A DNA stretch of 64,000 nt, taken from positions 1,488,001 through 1,552,000 of the forward strand of contig NZ_CP043342.1 of NCBI RefSeq assembly GCF_003594935.2, written 5' to 3'. The translations under genes were made by a program, and so were the position numbers. Every line of letters begins with the position of its first letter. The first letter of the stretch is position 1. The DNA is from Enterobacter huaxiensis (GTDB lineage Bacteria; Pseudomonadota; Gammaproteobacteria; Enterobacterales; Enterobacteriaceae). Shown here one piece after another: positions 49,315-58,659 of this stretch. The notes below the pieces were generated by a model. That model was not told the origin of the DNA. It did no database searches and saw nothing but the letters and a program-made list of their open reading frames with translations.

Positions 49315-51987
49315 CTACAGCAAGCTCTTGACGTAAGCGTCAATGTCGCTGATGTATTTTTCAATGCCAGAGGCATCTTTCTCACGAATTAGATGTTCCA
49401 GCGTTTCACATAACTGCTTGCCGGGAACCAGATTAAGCATGGCAAACACCCCTTTAAGCCGGTGTGCTGTCTGTGCCAGCGCCGCAAAATCATTCGCAGC
49501 GGACTCAGTATACAACCGCTTAACATCATCTGGAACTGTATCAACAAAGAGTGAATAGTAGCCGCTGGCCTGGAGCTCGGCATTTTCGTTGCCGCCTAAC
49601 GGTGACTCCGGTATCTCTTCCTCTGCCAGCTGCTCTTCTATAAGTTGTAGTACAGCTTCCTGCATCGCATTGCTCATATTAAAGTTGACGCGCAACTGGC
49701 CTAGGCCGATTTTTCGCACGCCTGACTCATCATCGCTTAAAAGCAAGCCGGAGGCAGTAAGATTAGACGGATTATCAGTTAAAAACAGATCAAATTCTTG
49801 ACTCGCAAGCCTTTCGTCCGGGGTGATGCATGCCGCGCCCCAGTTTTCTAACTGGCGAACCACGATATTGCGGATCTCATTCGAAGTAACGTCCACCATC
49901 ACCACGACATCATCCAGCAGGCGTTCTTCATCCTCTTCCTGCGGGTTCGCGGCCATTTTCACGTGCAGCGAGTAACGGGTGCCGAGTGATTCACGCGCCT
50001 TGATGTTCAGATGACCGCCCAGCTTGCGCGCCAGCTGGTCGCAGAGCCAGAAGGTGAGGGCGTTCGCCTTACCATAGTAGTCGCTCTGGGTATCGTTCAG
50101 GAACGGGAAGTGCAGGTTATCAATCTCACTGACCGTAACACCTTCACCGGTGTCCAGAATGCGGAACGTCAGGCGATCCTCAGTGGACTCATCGGTTCCG
50201 ACTTCAAGGGTGATCTTCCCAATCTGCGTGGTCGTCACCGAATACTGAATAAGCATCAGCAGGATCCGACGCAGGGCTTCGCGATCGCCATGACGCTCGT
50301 CGTTTGCCGGCAGATTGTTGTTGATCAGCAGCTGTAAGCCTTTGCGTTTGATGACAGGCAGTACCTCCGGAACCACTTCATCGATGAGGTCCTGGATGGA
50401 GAAGAGTGTCGGAGTGCTTTTCCAGAGGTCATTTTCCAGCATGTTCGCCAGCTGGATTTCATCAACCAGACGCACCAGCGAATCGGCCTGACTGGCCACC
50501 AGCTGGCTTTCTGGCGTGTTCAGGTTTGCGGTCTGTGCGGCCAGTTTTTGTAGCGGCTTTTTAAAAGCATCGCCAATATTCTGCATAAATGCCGCGCGAC
50601 CCTGCTGATTTTTTTCGTAGAGCCTTTGCGCCTGCTTAAGCTTTTTATTCACCAGCACTTCACGGTCCTGATCGCGAATCACGAAGATTTGCGTGCGCGA
50701 AGCGACCTGGCTGCGGAACTGGCGGATCTCATACAGTTCATTGTTTATGGTGGCCTGAATGACCCCCTGATGCTGGTCCGCCATGCTGGTGATATTTTGC
50801 AGGTTGAGGTGCGGCAACAGGTGATCGGCAATCTTGTTGCTCATCACCGTGCGGTTGGCTTCCTGATCGTGAACCAGCACCCCGAGCGGCAGGACGGAAA
50901 CGATCTCTTCGTTCAACGCGCGCAGCATGCGCAGCTCTTTACTGTTACCCGTCGATACCGCAGCGGCATCGCTCTGGCGTCCCGGCTGGAAACGAAACGT
51001 ACTGTAACCAAACAGCGCCAGCGCCAGCAGGCCAATATTCAGCAGCAGCGGCAGCAGGATATTTTGCAACGTATCAAGCAGCAGGGTCCCAAACGGCACC
51101 TGCCACACCAGACGCATACCGGTTGAGTTTAGCGATGAGGCAATCTCAATCTTCGAACCGTTAAAGGAGATGGATACGCTCTCGGCGCCCTCTTTATCCG
51201 GCGGCGTGCGCATGTTTTGCGTATTGTTGTCTGGCTCCAGGCGGAAGCTGTCCAGCGGCATATCCGGTGGGATCAGGTCGTTGATTGGCAGGTCGAAGGC
51301 AACGACGGTCGCCAGATGTCCGGGCTGATTAAACGTGGTGCGCAGCGTAAAGTAGTGCCCGTTTTGCCAGGCCAGACGGCGCAACGAAGAGAAGCTTTCG
51401 CGCTCGTCAAGCGCGTTAGCTTGCTGCAGCATTTCTGCCCGGCGAGAATCGACAATACTGCCGACGGTCGTCTCTTTAAATCCGGATGAGAGGTCTTTTA
51501 ACGGCAGGGTAGAGATCAGGATCATGCTGTTGTCCTGACCGTTCAGATAATACATCGACCACGGCACCGTCTCAGCACCCCACAGGGTATCAAGATAGGT
51601 AGACATACGCTGCGTCATTTCAAGCGTCGCACTGTCGTGTGAGCCGAAGATCAGCGCTTCGGTTTTGCGCTGGGGTTTTTCCAGGTAGTAAACGTCCTGC
51701 TTAAGACGCGTCTCCTGCAGACCTTCTCCAGTGGAGGCTGCGGGCGCGGCGGCAATATTGTCGTAAATCTGCCAGGTGGCGTAACGCCAGGTGTCGACCC
51801 GCTTGTGAACGGCATGCGTGATATCAACGATTTGATAGCTCTTGTCCTTAAGCCAGGCATTCACCGCACTTTGAACCATGACCCCCATCGTGACCAGCAG
51901 CACAACAATCAATAGAAGAAAGAAACGGGTGATGCTCCCTGGAAGGAGGGAGAATTTGCCCGGAGCGGTAGTTTCAGTCTGACTCAT
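49315..51987 (-). CDS. rcsD: Rcs phosphotransfer protein RcsD
   Basis: The intermediate of the Rcs relay, moving phosphate from RcsC to RcsB. Two transmembrane segments (about 20-45 and 300-325) flank a periplasmic domain. A kinase-like domain lacks the phosphoacceptor histidine. The C-terminal HPt domain carries His842 (TAHRLKGVFAML). I chose ATG 51987 (MSQTETTAPGKF), which gives 890 residues, equal to E. coli; the open frame extends 35 codons upstream without a ribosome site. It is in an operon with rcsB. Confidence 0.96.
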   Translation of the reverse strand: MSQTETTAPGKFSLLPGSITRFFLLLIVVLLVTMGVMVQSAVNAWLKDKSYQIVDITHAVHKRVDTWRYATWQIYDNIAAAPAASTGEGLQETRLKQDVYYLEKPQRKTEALIFGSHDSATLEMTQRMSTYLDTLWGAETVPWSMYYLNGQDNSMILISTLPLKDLSSGFKETTVGSIVDSRRAEMLQQANALDERESFSSLRRLAWQNGHYFTLRTTFNQPGHLATVVAFDLPINDLIPPDMPLDSFRLEPDNNTQNMRTPPDKEGAESVSISFNGSKIEIASSLNSTGMRLVWQVPFGTLLLDTLQNILLPLLLNIGLLALALFGYSTFRFQPGRQSDAAAVSTGNSKELRMLRALNEEIVSVLPLGVLVHDQEANRTVMSNKIADHLLPHLNLQNITSMADQHQGVIQATINNELYEIRQFRSQVASRTQIFVIRDQDREVLVNKKLKQAQRLYEKNQQGRAAFMQNIGDAFKKPLQKLAAQTANLNTPESQLVASQADSLVRLVDEIQLANMLENDLWKSTPTLFSIQDLIDEVVPEVLPVIKRKGLQLLINNNLPANDERHGDREALRRILLMLIQYSVTTTQIGKITLEVGTDESTEDRLTFRILDTGEGVTVSEIDNLHFPFLNDTQSDYYGKANALTFWLCDQLARKLGGHLNIKARESLGTRYSLHVKMAANPQEEDEERLLDDVVVMVDVTSNEIRNIVVRQLENWGAACITPDERLASQEFDLFLTDNPSNLTASGLLLSDDESGVRKIGLGQLRVNFNMSNAMQEAVLQLIEEQLAEEEIPESPLGGNENAELQASGYYSLFVDTVPDDVKRLYTESAANDFAALAQTAHRLKGVFAMLNLVPGKQLCETLEHLIREKDASGIEKYISDIDAYVKSLL

Positions 51988-52124
51988 TGATAAGGTTAAC
52001 CCGTGGTGGCCGTGTTTTAAGGGGATAGCGCAGTATAAAGGGTAATAAGTGAATTTCCAGCGCCGCCATCCCGGAAGAGGGGACTTTTTCATTGTTGATG
52101 AACGGTCGCTGCGCCTGCGCTAAA

Positions 52125-52134
52125 GGTGTACACC
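52125..52134. promoter_or_regulatory. Perfect palindrome upstream of rcsD
   Basis: GGTGTACACC is a perfect 10-bp palindrome 138 bp upstream of the rcsD start, with a related ATGTACA 10 bp further on. It could be an operator for rcsD. No known regulator was matched, and a 10-bp palindrome can occur by chance. Confidence 0.3.
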
Positions 52135-52312
52135 CGGCGGTAAGATGTACAAATAATCGGCGTTATGCTCAGGGAAATAGCACGAATTAACAAGAAATTA
52201 AGTTTCACAGAAAAAAATTAAGCATACGGACAGCAATAACAGGATTTAGTTAATAGTCGTTATTGTTTCCGTGTGGTAGCACAAAAAATAGGGAGGAACG
52301 TAAAGAAAGGTA

Positions 52313-52405
52313 AAAAAAAACCGAATGCTCGGCATCCGGTTCAATTAGGGATAAACAGACATTCAAAGCTGAATGACGGTAATAAATAAAGTTAATGATG
52401 ATAGC
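52313..52405 (-). ncRNA. micF: MicF antisense regulatory RNA
   Basis: The minus strand from 52405 reads GCTATCATCATTAACTTTAT, the known 5' end of MicF, which pairs with the ompF leader and blocks its translation with Hfq. It ends in the terminator stem CCGGATGCCGAGCATTCGG followed by a T run. The length is 93 nt, as in E. coli, and the location divergent from ompC and next to rcsD is conserved. Two stretches in the middle differ slightly from E. coli (GCTTT for TTTCT). Confidence 0.95.
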
Positions 52406-52555
52406 AAGAGATATTTTAGAGAGATCGGCGTCATTTGTTTTGTCATTCAGTGCGGTAACGAATATTGTGTTAACTAGCTGATTTAAATGTAATATATACT
52501 TAATTTGATTATTAGTGCTATATTTTTAAGCTCTCTGTGCTTCGCAAAAGTTCCC

Positions 52556-52628
52556 TCTCATTCACAAAATGAAACATATTGTGCGCAAAATGAAACACCT
52601 TCAAAGTTTTCGTATCATATTCCCGTTG
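52556..52628 (+). promoter_or_regulatory. OmpR-binding sites and ompC promoter
   Basis: Repeated elements ACAAAATGAAACAT (52564) and GCAAAATGAAACAC (52584) match the tandem OmpR boxes before E. coli ompC. A -10-like TATCAT follows at about 52613, and the start region GTTGGATTATTCTG is conserved. The predicted leader to the start codon is about 105 nt and is the target zone of porin-silencing small RNAs. Confidence 0.8.
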
Positions 52629-52729
52629 GATTATTCTGTATTTTTGAGGAGAATGAAGTTGCCGACTGGTTAAGAGGGTTAATCAGTAAGCAGTGGTAAT
52701 AATAAGGCATATAACAGAGGGTTAATAAA

Positions 52730-53839
52730 ATGAAAGTTAAAGTACTGTCCCTCCTGGTACCAGCACTGCTGGTAGCGGGCGCAGCAAATGCGGCTGAAAT
52801 TTATAACAAAGACGGCAACAAATTAGATCTGTACGGCAAAGTTGATGGTCTGCACTATTTCTCTGATGACGACAGCGTTGATGGCGACCAGACCTACATG
52901 CGTCTTGGCTTCAAAGGCGAAACTCAGGTTAACGATCAGCTGACCGGCTATGGTCAGTGGGAATATAACGTTCAGGCGAATGACACAGAGAGCAGCAGCA
53001 ACCAGTCCTGGACGCGTGTAGCGTTCGCGGGTCTGAAATTTGCGGATGCGGGCTCTTTCGATTACGGTCGTAACTACGGCGTGATCTACGACGTAACCTC
53101 CTGGACCGACGTGCTGCCAGAATTCGGCGGCGACACCTACGGTGCAGACAACTTCCTGCAATCTCGTGCTAACGGCGTAGCGACCTACCGTAACCAGGAC
53201 TTCTTCGGCCTGGTTGATGGCCTGAACTTTGCACTGCAGTATCAGGGTAAAAACGGCAGCGTAAGCGGTGAAAACGACTCTGGTCGTAGCACCCTGAAAC
53301 AGAACGGTGACGGTTATGGCGCATCCCTGACCTACAATCTGGGTGAAGGCTTCAGCATCGGTGGTGCGATGTCTTCTTCCAAACGTACTTCCGATCAGAA
53401 CAACACCGCAGCACTGGGTGAAGGCGATCGTGCAGAAGTTTACTCTGGTGGTCTGAAATATGACGCCAACAACATCTACCTGGCCGCGCAGTACTCTCAG
53501 ACCTATAACGCAACCCGTTTCGGTAACTCTCAGAGCACCAGCGACATCTACGGTTTTGCGAACAAAGCGCAGAACTTTGAAGTGGTTGCTCAGTACCAGT
53601 TCGACTTCGGTCTGCGTCCATCCGTGGCTTACCTGCAGTCCAAAGGTAAAGACATCGAAGGTTACGGCGATCAGGATCTGCTGAAATATGTTGATGTGGG
53701 CGCGACTTACTACTTCAACAAAAACATGTCTACCTACGTCGACTACAAAATCAACCTGCTGGATGACAAAGAATTCACTCGCCAGGCAGGTGTCAGCACC
53801 GACGACATCGTCGCGCTGGGTCTGGTTTATCAGTTCTAA
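52730..53839 (+). CDS. ompC: Outer membrane porin OmpC
   Basis: A general trimeric porin of 369 residues. A 21-residue signal peptide ([21 protein letters not shown]) precedes mature [16 protein letters not shown]. The constriction loop L3 includes [17 protein letters not shown], and the protein ends in the barrel signal GLVYQF. Outer loops differ from E. coli OmpC, as usual between species. High osmolarity favours it through EnvZ-OmpR, while the divergent MicF represses OmpF. The frame is intact. The ribosome site is GAGGGTTAATAAA. Confidence 0.97.
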   Translation: MKVKVLSLLVPALLVAGAANAAEIYNKDGNKLDLYGKVDGLHYFSDDDSVDGDQTYMRLGFKGETQVNDQLTGYGQWEYNVQANDTESSSNQSWTRVAFAGLKFADAGSFDYGRNYGVIYDVTSWTDVLPEFGGDTYGADNFLQSRANGVATYRNQDFFGLVDGLNFALQYQGKNGSVSGENDSGRSTLKQNGDGYGASLTYNLGEGFSIGGAMSSSKRTSDQNNTAALGEGDRAEVYSGGLKYDANNIYLAAQYSQTYNATRFGNSQSTSDIYGFANKAQNFEVVAQYQFDFGLRPSVAYLQSKGKDIEGYGDQDLLKYVDVGATYYFNKNMSTYVDYKINLLDDKEFTRQAGVSTDDIVALGLVYQF

Positions 53840-53859
53840 TCGCTTAACGGTGTAGCTTA

Positions 53860-53881
53860 GGGGCCAATTGGCCCCTTTTTC
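53860..53881 (+). terminator. Rho-independent terminator of ompC
   Basis: GGGGCC-AATT-GGCCCC followed by TTTTT, starting 20 bp after the ompC stop. Confidence 0.93.
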
Positions 53882-53954
53882 ATGCCTTTTTTAGGGTCTT
53901 ACAAACCCCCTTTTTTGGTGTACTCTTGCCGCCCTGGCATGAGGATAATAACGA

Positions 53955-55010
53955 ATGGACATGATTTTTTTACGCGCCAGCGTTCTGGCTACCCTTTTTT
54001 TCCTGACGGCATGTGACACGTCTACGCCCACCACAGAGACCGACGCGCCAGCGGCGACGGTACTGGAAGGCAAGACTATGGGCACCTTCTGGCGCGTCAG
54101 CGTAATGAATATCGACAAAACGCGCGGGGACGAACTTCGCGGTAAAATTCAGTCGCAGCTGGATGCCGACGACCAGCTGCTCTCGACCTATAAAAACGAC
54201 TCAGCGCTAATGCGCTTTAACCTTTCCAAAAGCACTTCCCTCTGGCCAGTGAGCGAAGCGATGGCCGACATCGTGACGGAATCCTTGCGCGTGGGTTATA
54301 AAACCAACGGCGCGATGGATATCACCGTCGGGCCGCTGGTGAACCTCTGGGGGTTTGGCCCGAACAAACAGCCGGTGGTGACGCCCGAACAGGCGGCCAT
54401 TGATGACGCCCGCGCCCGCACCGGCCTGCAACACCTGACGGTAATCAATCAGTACGGCCAGCAGTATTTGCAGAAAGATATTCCCGATCTGTTTGTCGAT
54501 CTCTCGACGGTGGGGGAAGGCTACGCGGCGGATCATCTGGCGGCACTGATGGCCCGGGAAGGCATCTCGCGCTACCTCGTTTCCGTGGGCGGCGCGCTCG
54601 TTAGCCGGGGGATGAATGCCAGTGGCAAACCGTGGCGGGTGGCTATTCAAAAGCCGACCGACCAGCAAAACGCGGTGCAGGCGATTGTCGATATTAACGG
54701 GCACGGTATTAGCACGTCGGGCAGTTATCGTAATTATTACGAGCTGGACGGCAAACGCATTTCACACGTTATCGATCCGCAAACCGGCCGGCCGATTGAG
54801 CATAAGCTGGTTTCCGTAACGGTGATCGCCCCGACGGCGCTGGAAGCCGATGCCTGGGATACCGGGCTGATGGTGCTGGGCCCGGAAAAAGCCAAAGAGG
54901 TCGTGCGGCAGGAAGAGCTCGCGGTCTATATGATCACCAAAGAGGCGGATGGGTTCAAAACCTGGAGCTCGCCGCAGTTTAATAGCTTCCTGGTGAGCGA
55001 AAAAAATTAA
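53955..55010 (+). CDS. apbE: FAD:protein FMN transferase ApbE (lipoprotein)
   Basis: Attaches FMN covalently to threonines of target redox proteins such as Rnf or Nqr subunits, in the periplasm. A lipobox LTAC places the lipid-modified cysteine at residue 20. Conserved segments are GKTMGTFW, TYKNDSALMRFN, DLSTVGEGYAADHLA, SVGGAL and, near the C terminus, APTALEADAWDTGLMVLG. The 351 residues equal E. coli ApbE. It stands 72 bp before ada, with the Ada box overlapping its stop codon. Confidence 0.95.
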   Translation: MDMIFLRASVLATLFFLTACDTSTPTTETDAPAATVLEGKTMGTFWRVSVMNIDKTRGDELRGKIQSQLDADDQLLSTYKNDSALMRFNLSKSTSLWPVSEAMADIVTESLRVGYKTNGAMDITVGPLVNLWGFGPNKQPVVTPEQAAIDDARARTGLQHLTVINQYGQQYLQKDIPDLFVDLSTVGEGYAADHLAALMAREGISRYLVSVGGALVSRGMNASGKPWRVAIQKPTDQQNAVQAIVDINGHGISTSGSYRNYYELDGKRISHVIDPQTGRPIEHKLVSVTVIAPTALEADAWDTGLMVLGPEKAKEVVRQEELAVYMITKEADGFKTWSSPQFNSFLVSEKN

Positions 55011-55022
55011 AAAGCAAGGTTG
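55004..55022 (+). promoter_or_regulatory. Ada-box-like site in the ada promoter
   Basis: AATTAAAAAGCAAGGTTGC aligns with the E. coli ada operator AATTAAAGCGCAAGATTG. Methylated Ada binds such a site to activate ada-alkB in the adaptive response to alkylation. The site overlaps the end of apbE. Confidence 0.6.
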
Positions 55023-55082
55023 CGGGTTTTTGTTTTGTGGCACTCGGGCAAGGTATGAGTATGCTTGTAAGAGGAGCCGATG

Positions 55083-56141
55083 ATGAAAAAACCAGCCTTT
55101 ATGACCGATGAGGATCGCTGGCAGGCCGTACAGGCCCGCGACCCTCACGCTGATAATCAGTTTGTCTTCGCCGTGCAGACGACCGGTATCTTTTGCCGTC
55201 CGTCCTGCCGCGTCCGCCGCGCGCTGCGCAAAAACGTTCGCTTTTATCCTGACGCTCTCCATGCCGCGCGGGACGGGTTCCGTCCCTGCAAACGCTGCAG
55301 GCCGGACGTCAGCGATCCCCGGGAACAGCGGCTTGCGAAGGTTGAACAGGCCTGTCGCCTGCTGGAACAAGATTCCGTATTAACGCTGGAAGCGCTGGCA
55401 CGGCAGGTCGCCATGAGTCCTTTTCATTTCCACCGCCTGTTTAAATCCGTGACCGGGATGACGCCGAAAGCCTGGCAGCAGGCCGCGCGGGGGCAGCGCC
55501 TGCGTAATGCGCTGGCGCAGGGCGATAACATTACCGAGGCCGTCCTGGCGGCAGGGTTCCCGGACAGCAGCAGCTATTACCGCAAGGCCGATGAGGCGCT
55601 GGGGATGACGGCGAAGCAGTACCGGAAAGGGGACGTCGCGGTGCGTTATGCCATCGATAGCTGTTCACTGGGCCGCTGTCTGGTGGGGGAGAGCGAGCGC
55701 GGGATCTGCGCAATACTGCTTGGCGACGACGACAGGATGCTCACCGAAGAGCTGCTGACCCTGTTTCCGAGGGCAGAGCGTGAACCGCTTGAAGGCGCGT
55801 TTGCACAGCGTATACATCAGGTCCTGACCAGTATCGACAGCCGGGCCGTACCGCTGTCACTTCCCTTAGATATTCGAGGGACGGCGTTTCAGCAGCAGGT
55901 GTGGCAGGCGCTGCGCGCTATACCCTGCGGTGAAACGGCCAGCTATCAGCAGGTCGCAAAGGCGATTGGCAAACCGAACGCCGTTCGCGCCGTGGCGGGA
56001 GCCTGTGCGGCCAACAGGCTGGCGATTGTTATTCCTTGCCACCGCGTGGTGCGCAACGACGGGGCGCTCTCAGGCTATCGCTGGGGGACAGCTCGCAAGG
56101 CGCTACTTTTAGAGCGTGAGACGCAAAACCAGGAGGGATGA
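55083..56141 (+). CDS. ada: Bifunctional methyl-DNA repair protein and regulator Ada
   Basis: Repairs methylphosphotriesters and O6-methylguanine and, once methylated, activates the adaptive response. The N-terminal zinc site is Cys38, Cys42, Cys69 and Cys72 (FCRPSC and CKRC), with Cys38 the methyl acceptor and switch. An AraC-type DNA-binding domain covers about 85-180. The C-terminal methyltransferase has Cys319 in IPCHRVV. I chose ATG 55083 (MKKPAF, 352 residues) because AGGAG lies 6 nt upstream; the adjacent ATG 55080 is too close. Its stop overlaps alkB by one base. Confidence 0.96.
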   Translation: MKKPAFMTDEDRWQAVQARDPHADNQFVFAVQTTGIFCRPSCRVRRALRKNVRFYPDALHAARDGFRPCKRCRPDVSDPREQRLAKVEQACRLLEQDSVLTLEALARQVAMSPFHFHRLFKSVTGMTPKAWQQAARGQRLRNALAQGDNITEAVLAAGFPDSSSYYRKADEALGMTAKQYRKGDVAVRYAIDSCSLGRCLVGESERGICAILLGDDDRMLTEELLTLFPRAEREPLEGAFAQRIHQVLTSIDSRAVPLSLPLDIRGTAFQQQVWQALRAIPCGETASYQQVAKAIGKPNAVRAVAGACAANRLAIVIPCHRVVRNDGALSGYRWGTARKALLLERETQNQEG

Positions 56142-56791
56142 TGCTCGATCTTTTTGCGGATGCCGAACCCTGGCAGGAACCGCTGGCACCCGGGGCGGTG
56201 ATCCTCCGCCGCTTCGCGCTTGCCCGCGCGCCAGCGCTCTTCGACGGTATCGACCGCGTGGCGGCGCGTTCACCGTTTCGCCACATGGTGACGCCGGGTG
56301 GCTATACCATGTCAGTCGCGATGACCAACTGCGGCCGGCTCGGGTGGGCAACGAACGCGCGGGGCTATGTGTACGCTCATCACGATCCCCAGACCGGCAG
56401 CCCGTGGCCGCCCATGCCCGAGGTGTTTCAGGCGCTCTGCCACGCCGCCGCCGTTGCAGCAGGCTATGACGATTTCGTGCCGGATGCCTGCCTGATCAAC
56501 CGTTATGCCGAGGGGGCAAAACTCTCCCTACATCAGGATAAGGACGAGCCGGACTTGCGCGCGCCGATCGTTTCAGTTTCTCTGGGGCTGCCCGCGGTCT
56601 TTCAGTTTGGCGGGCTGCAGCGCAGCGACCCGCTTAAACGCCTGATGCTGGAGCACGGTGACGTGGTGGTGTGGGGGCGGGAGTCCCGACTCTATTATCA
56701 TGGCATTCAACCGCTAAAGCCGGGCATTCACCCGCTAACGGGAGCGTTTCGCTATAACCTCACGTTTCGGCAGGCCGCGCATAGAGAATAA
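56141..56791 (+). CDS. alkB: Alpha-ketoglutarate-dependent dioxygenase AlkB
   Basis: Removes methyl groups from 1-methyladenine and 3-methylcytosine in DNA and RNA, using iron(II), oxygen and 2-oxoglutarate. The iron ligands are His131 and Asp133 (LHQDKDEPD) and His187 (YYHGIQP); the 2-oxoglutarate arginine is in FRYNLTFR. The start ATG 56141 (MLDLFADAEPWQEP, 216 residues) equals the E. coli protein. It sits 4 nt after AGGAGG and overlaps the ada stop. It forms the ada-alkB operon. Confidence 0.97.
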   Translation: MLDLFADAEPWQEPLAPGAVILRRFALARAPALFDGIDRVAARSPFRHMVTPGGYTMSVAMTNCGRLGWATNARGYVYAHHDPQTGSPWPPMPEVFQALCHAAAVAAGYDDFVPDACLINRYAEGAKLSLHQDKDEPDLRAPIVSVSLGLPAVFQFGGLQRSDPLKRLMLEHGDVVVWGRESRLYYHGIQPLKPGIHPLTGAFRYNLTFRQAAHRE

Positions 56792-56795
56792 AAAT

Positions 56796-56808
56796 AAGAA
56801 TTATTCTT
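56796..56808. promoter_or_regulatory. Fur-box-like inverted repeat upstream of yojI
   Basis: AAGAAT-T-ATTCTT is a perfect 6-1-6 inverted repeat. In the 7-1-7 Fur model (TGATAAT-n-ATTATCA) it fits 9 of 14 positions. It lies 60 bp upstream of the yojI start, a suitable operator position. Confidence 0.35.
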
Positions 56809-56867
56809 GATGTGTACGAAAGGCAGTTTACACTGCTGGCTGTTTTTTCTTGTCCGGATTGCTCTGC

Positions 56868-58511
56868 ATGCAACTACTTCTTCTCGTCTGGCGTCAGTAT
56901 CGCTGGCCTTTCATTGCGGTGATGGCGTTAAGCCTTGCCAGCGCCGCGTTGGGCATAGGTTTGATTGCGTTCATTAACGTGCGCCTGATTGAAATGGTCG
57001 ATACCTCATTGTCCGTTCTGCCGGAATTTCTGGGTTTGCTGCTGCTGTTAATGGCGGTCACGCTGGGCTCACAGCTGGCCCTGACCGTGCTCGGCCACCA
57101 CTTCGTCTTCCGCCTGCGCAGCGAATTTATCAAGCGCATCCTCGACACGCACGTTGAGCGCGTGGAGCAGCTTGGCAGCGCTTCCCTGCTGGCGGGCCTG
57201 ACCAGCGACGTACGCGCCATTACCATTGCGTTTGTCCGCCTGCCGGAGCTGGTGCAGGGCATTATCCTGACCTTTGGATCGGCGGCCTATCTCGCCTGGC
57301 TCTCCACAAAAATGCTGGCGGTGACCGCGCTGTGGATTGTCATCACCATCTGGGGCGGGTTCATGCTGGTATCGCGGGTCTATAAGCACATGGCGGTGCT
57401 GCGTGAAACCGAAGACAAGCTCTATAACGATTACCAGACGGTGCTGGAAGGGCGCAAAGAGCTGACCCTGAACCGCGAGCGCGCCGAGCATATCTTTAAC
57501 AACCTCTATACGCCGGATGCCCGTGAATATCGTCATCATATAATCCGTGCCGATACCTTCCACCTGAGCGCGGTGAACTGGTCGAACATTATGATGCTGG
57601 GCGCCATCGGCCTGGTATTCTGGATGGCAAACAGCCTGGGCTGGGCCGATACTAACGTTGCGGCGACCTACTCCCTGACGCTGCTCTTTTTACGCACGCC
57701 GCTGCTTTCTGCGGTTGGCGCACTGCCAACGCTGCTGAGCGCGCAGGTGGCATTTAACAAGCTGAAGAAATTCGATCTTGCGCCGTTTAAGGCTCAATTC
57801 CCTCGCCCGCAGGCCTTCCCGAACTGGCAAACGCTGGAGCTGCGTAACGTAACCTTCCGTTACCAGGATAATGCCTTTTCCGTCGGGCCGGTGAATCTGA
57901 CCATCCACCGCGGCGAGCTGCTGTTCCTGATAGGGGGTAACGGTAGCGGGAAATCGACGCTGGCAATGCTGCTGACCGGGCTCTACCAGCCTCAGTCAGG
58001 CGAAATTCTGCTGGACGGCAAGGCGCTCAGCGCGGAAAAACCGGAAGATTACCGCAAGCTTTTCTCGGCGGTATTTACCGACGTCTGGCTGTTTGAGCAA
58101 CTGCTTGGTCCGGAAGGTCAGCAGGCCAATCCGGCGCTGGTGGAAAAATGGCTCGCGCACCTGCAGATGTCGCACAAGCTGGAGATGCAGGATGGCAAGA
58201 TCCTGAACCTCAAGCTGTCTAAAGGGCAAAAGAAGCGCGTGGCGCTGCTGCTGGCGCTGGCGGAAGAGCGTGACATCATCCTGCTGGATGAATGGGCGGC
58301 AGATCAGGATCCGCACTTCCGCCGCGAGTTCTACCAGGTGCTGCTGCCGCTTATGCAGGAGATGGGCAAAACCATTTTCGCCATCAGCCATGACGATCAC
58401 TACTTTATCCACGCTGACCGTCTGCTGGAGATGCGCGACGGCAGGCTGAGCGAGCTGACCGGCGAAGAACGCGATGCGGCGTCGCGTGACGCGGTGGCGC
58501 GTACGGCCTGA
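56868..58511 (+). CDS. yojI: ABC transporter YojI (peptide exporter)
   Basis: A fused permease-ATPase of 547 residues, related to cyclic peptide and siderophore exporters. Six transmembrane helices occupy about 1-300. The ATPase has Walker [10 protein letters not shown] (356-364), signature LSKGQ (450-454), Walker B with Asp474-Glu475 (ILLDEWA) and the switch His508. In E. coli YojI exports microcin J25 with TolC. The start ATG 56868 ([15 protein letters not shown]) corresponds to the E. coli start; the longer frame from 56850 adds MSGLLC. Confidence 0.95.
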   Translation: MQLLLLVWRQYRWPFIAVMALSLASAALGIGLIAFINVRLIEMVDTSLSVLPEFLGLLLLLMAVTLGSQLALTVLGHHFVFRLRSEFIKRILDTHVERVEQLGSASLLAGLTSDVRAITIAFVRLPELVQGIILTFGSAAYLAWLSTKMLAVTALWIVITIWGGFMLVSRVYKHMAVLRETEDKLYNDYQTVLEGRKELTLNRERAEHIFNNLYTPDAREYRHHIIRADTFHLSAVNWSNIMMLGAIGLVFWMANSLGWADTNVAATYSLTLLFLRTPLLSAVGALPTLLSAQVAFNKLKKFDLAPFKAQFPRPQAFPNWQTLELRNVTFRYQDNAFSVGPVNLTIHRGELLFLIGGNGSGKSTLAMLLTGLYQPQSGEILLDGKALSAEKPEDYRKLFSAVFTDVWLFEQLLGPEGQQANPALVEKWLAHLQMSHKLEMQDGKILNLKLSKGQKKRVALLLALAEERDIILLDEWAADQDPHFRREFYQVLLPLMQEMGKTIFAISHDDHYFIHADRLLEMRDGRLSELTGEERDAASRDAVARTA

Positions 58512-58551
58512 TGCCCTCACCCTGACCCTCTCCCACAGGGAGAGGGGATAG
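58508..58551 (-). repeat. Dispersed CCCTCTCCC/GGGAGAGGG repeat, copy 4 (inverted)
   Basis: CTGATGCCCTCACCCTGACC then CTCTCCCACAGGGAGAGGGG. It starts within the yojI stop codon, so the repeat encodes the very end of the gene, and separates yojI from mgtE. Confidence 0.85.
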
Positions 58552-58659
58552 ATCGTGGCCGTAGTGGCGATTTTTTCTCCATCCCGCCCCGTTGTTTATT
58601 CTTATTTACATATCCCCGCGCTATGCTTAACGCCAACTCATTTAATGGATTTATGATTG

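Noticed and set aside
52505-52699. A 64-codon ORF immediately before ompC
   Set aside because: It covers the OmpR boxes, promoter and leader of ompC, whose sequence closely follows the known E. coli regulatory region; it is not a gene.
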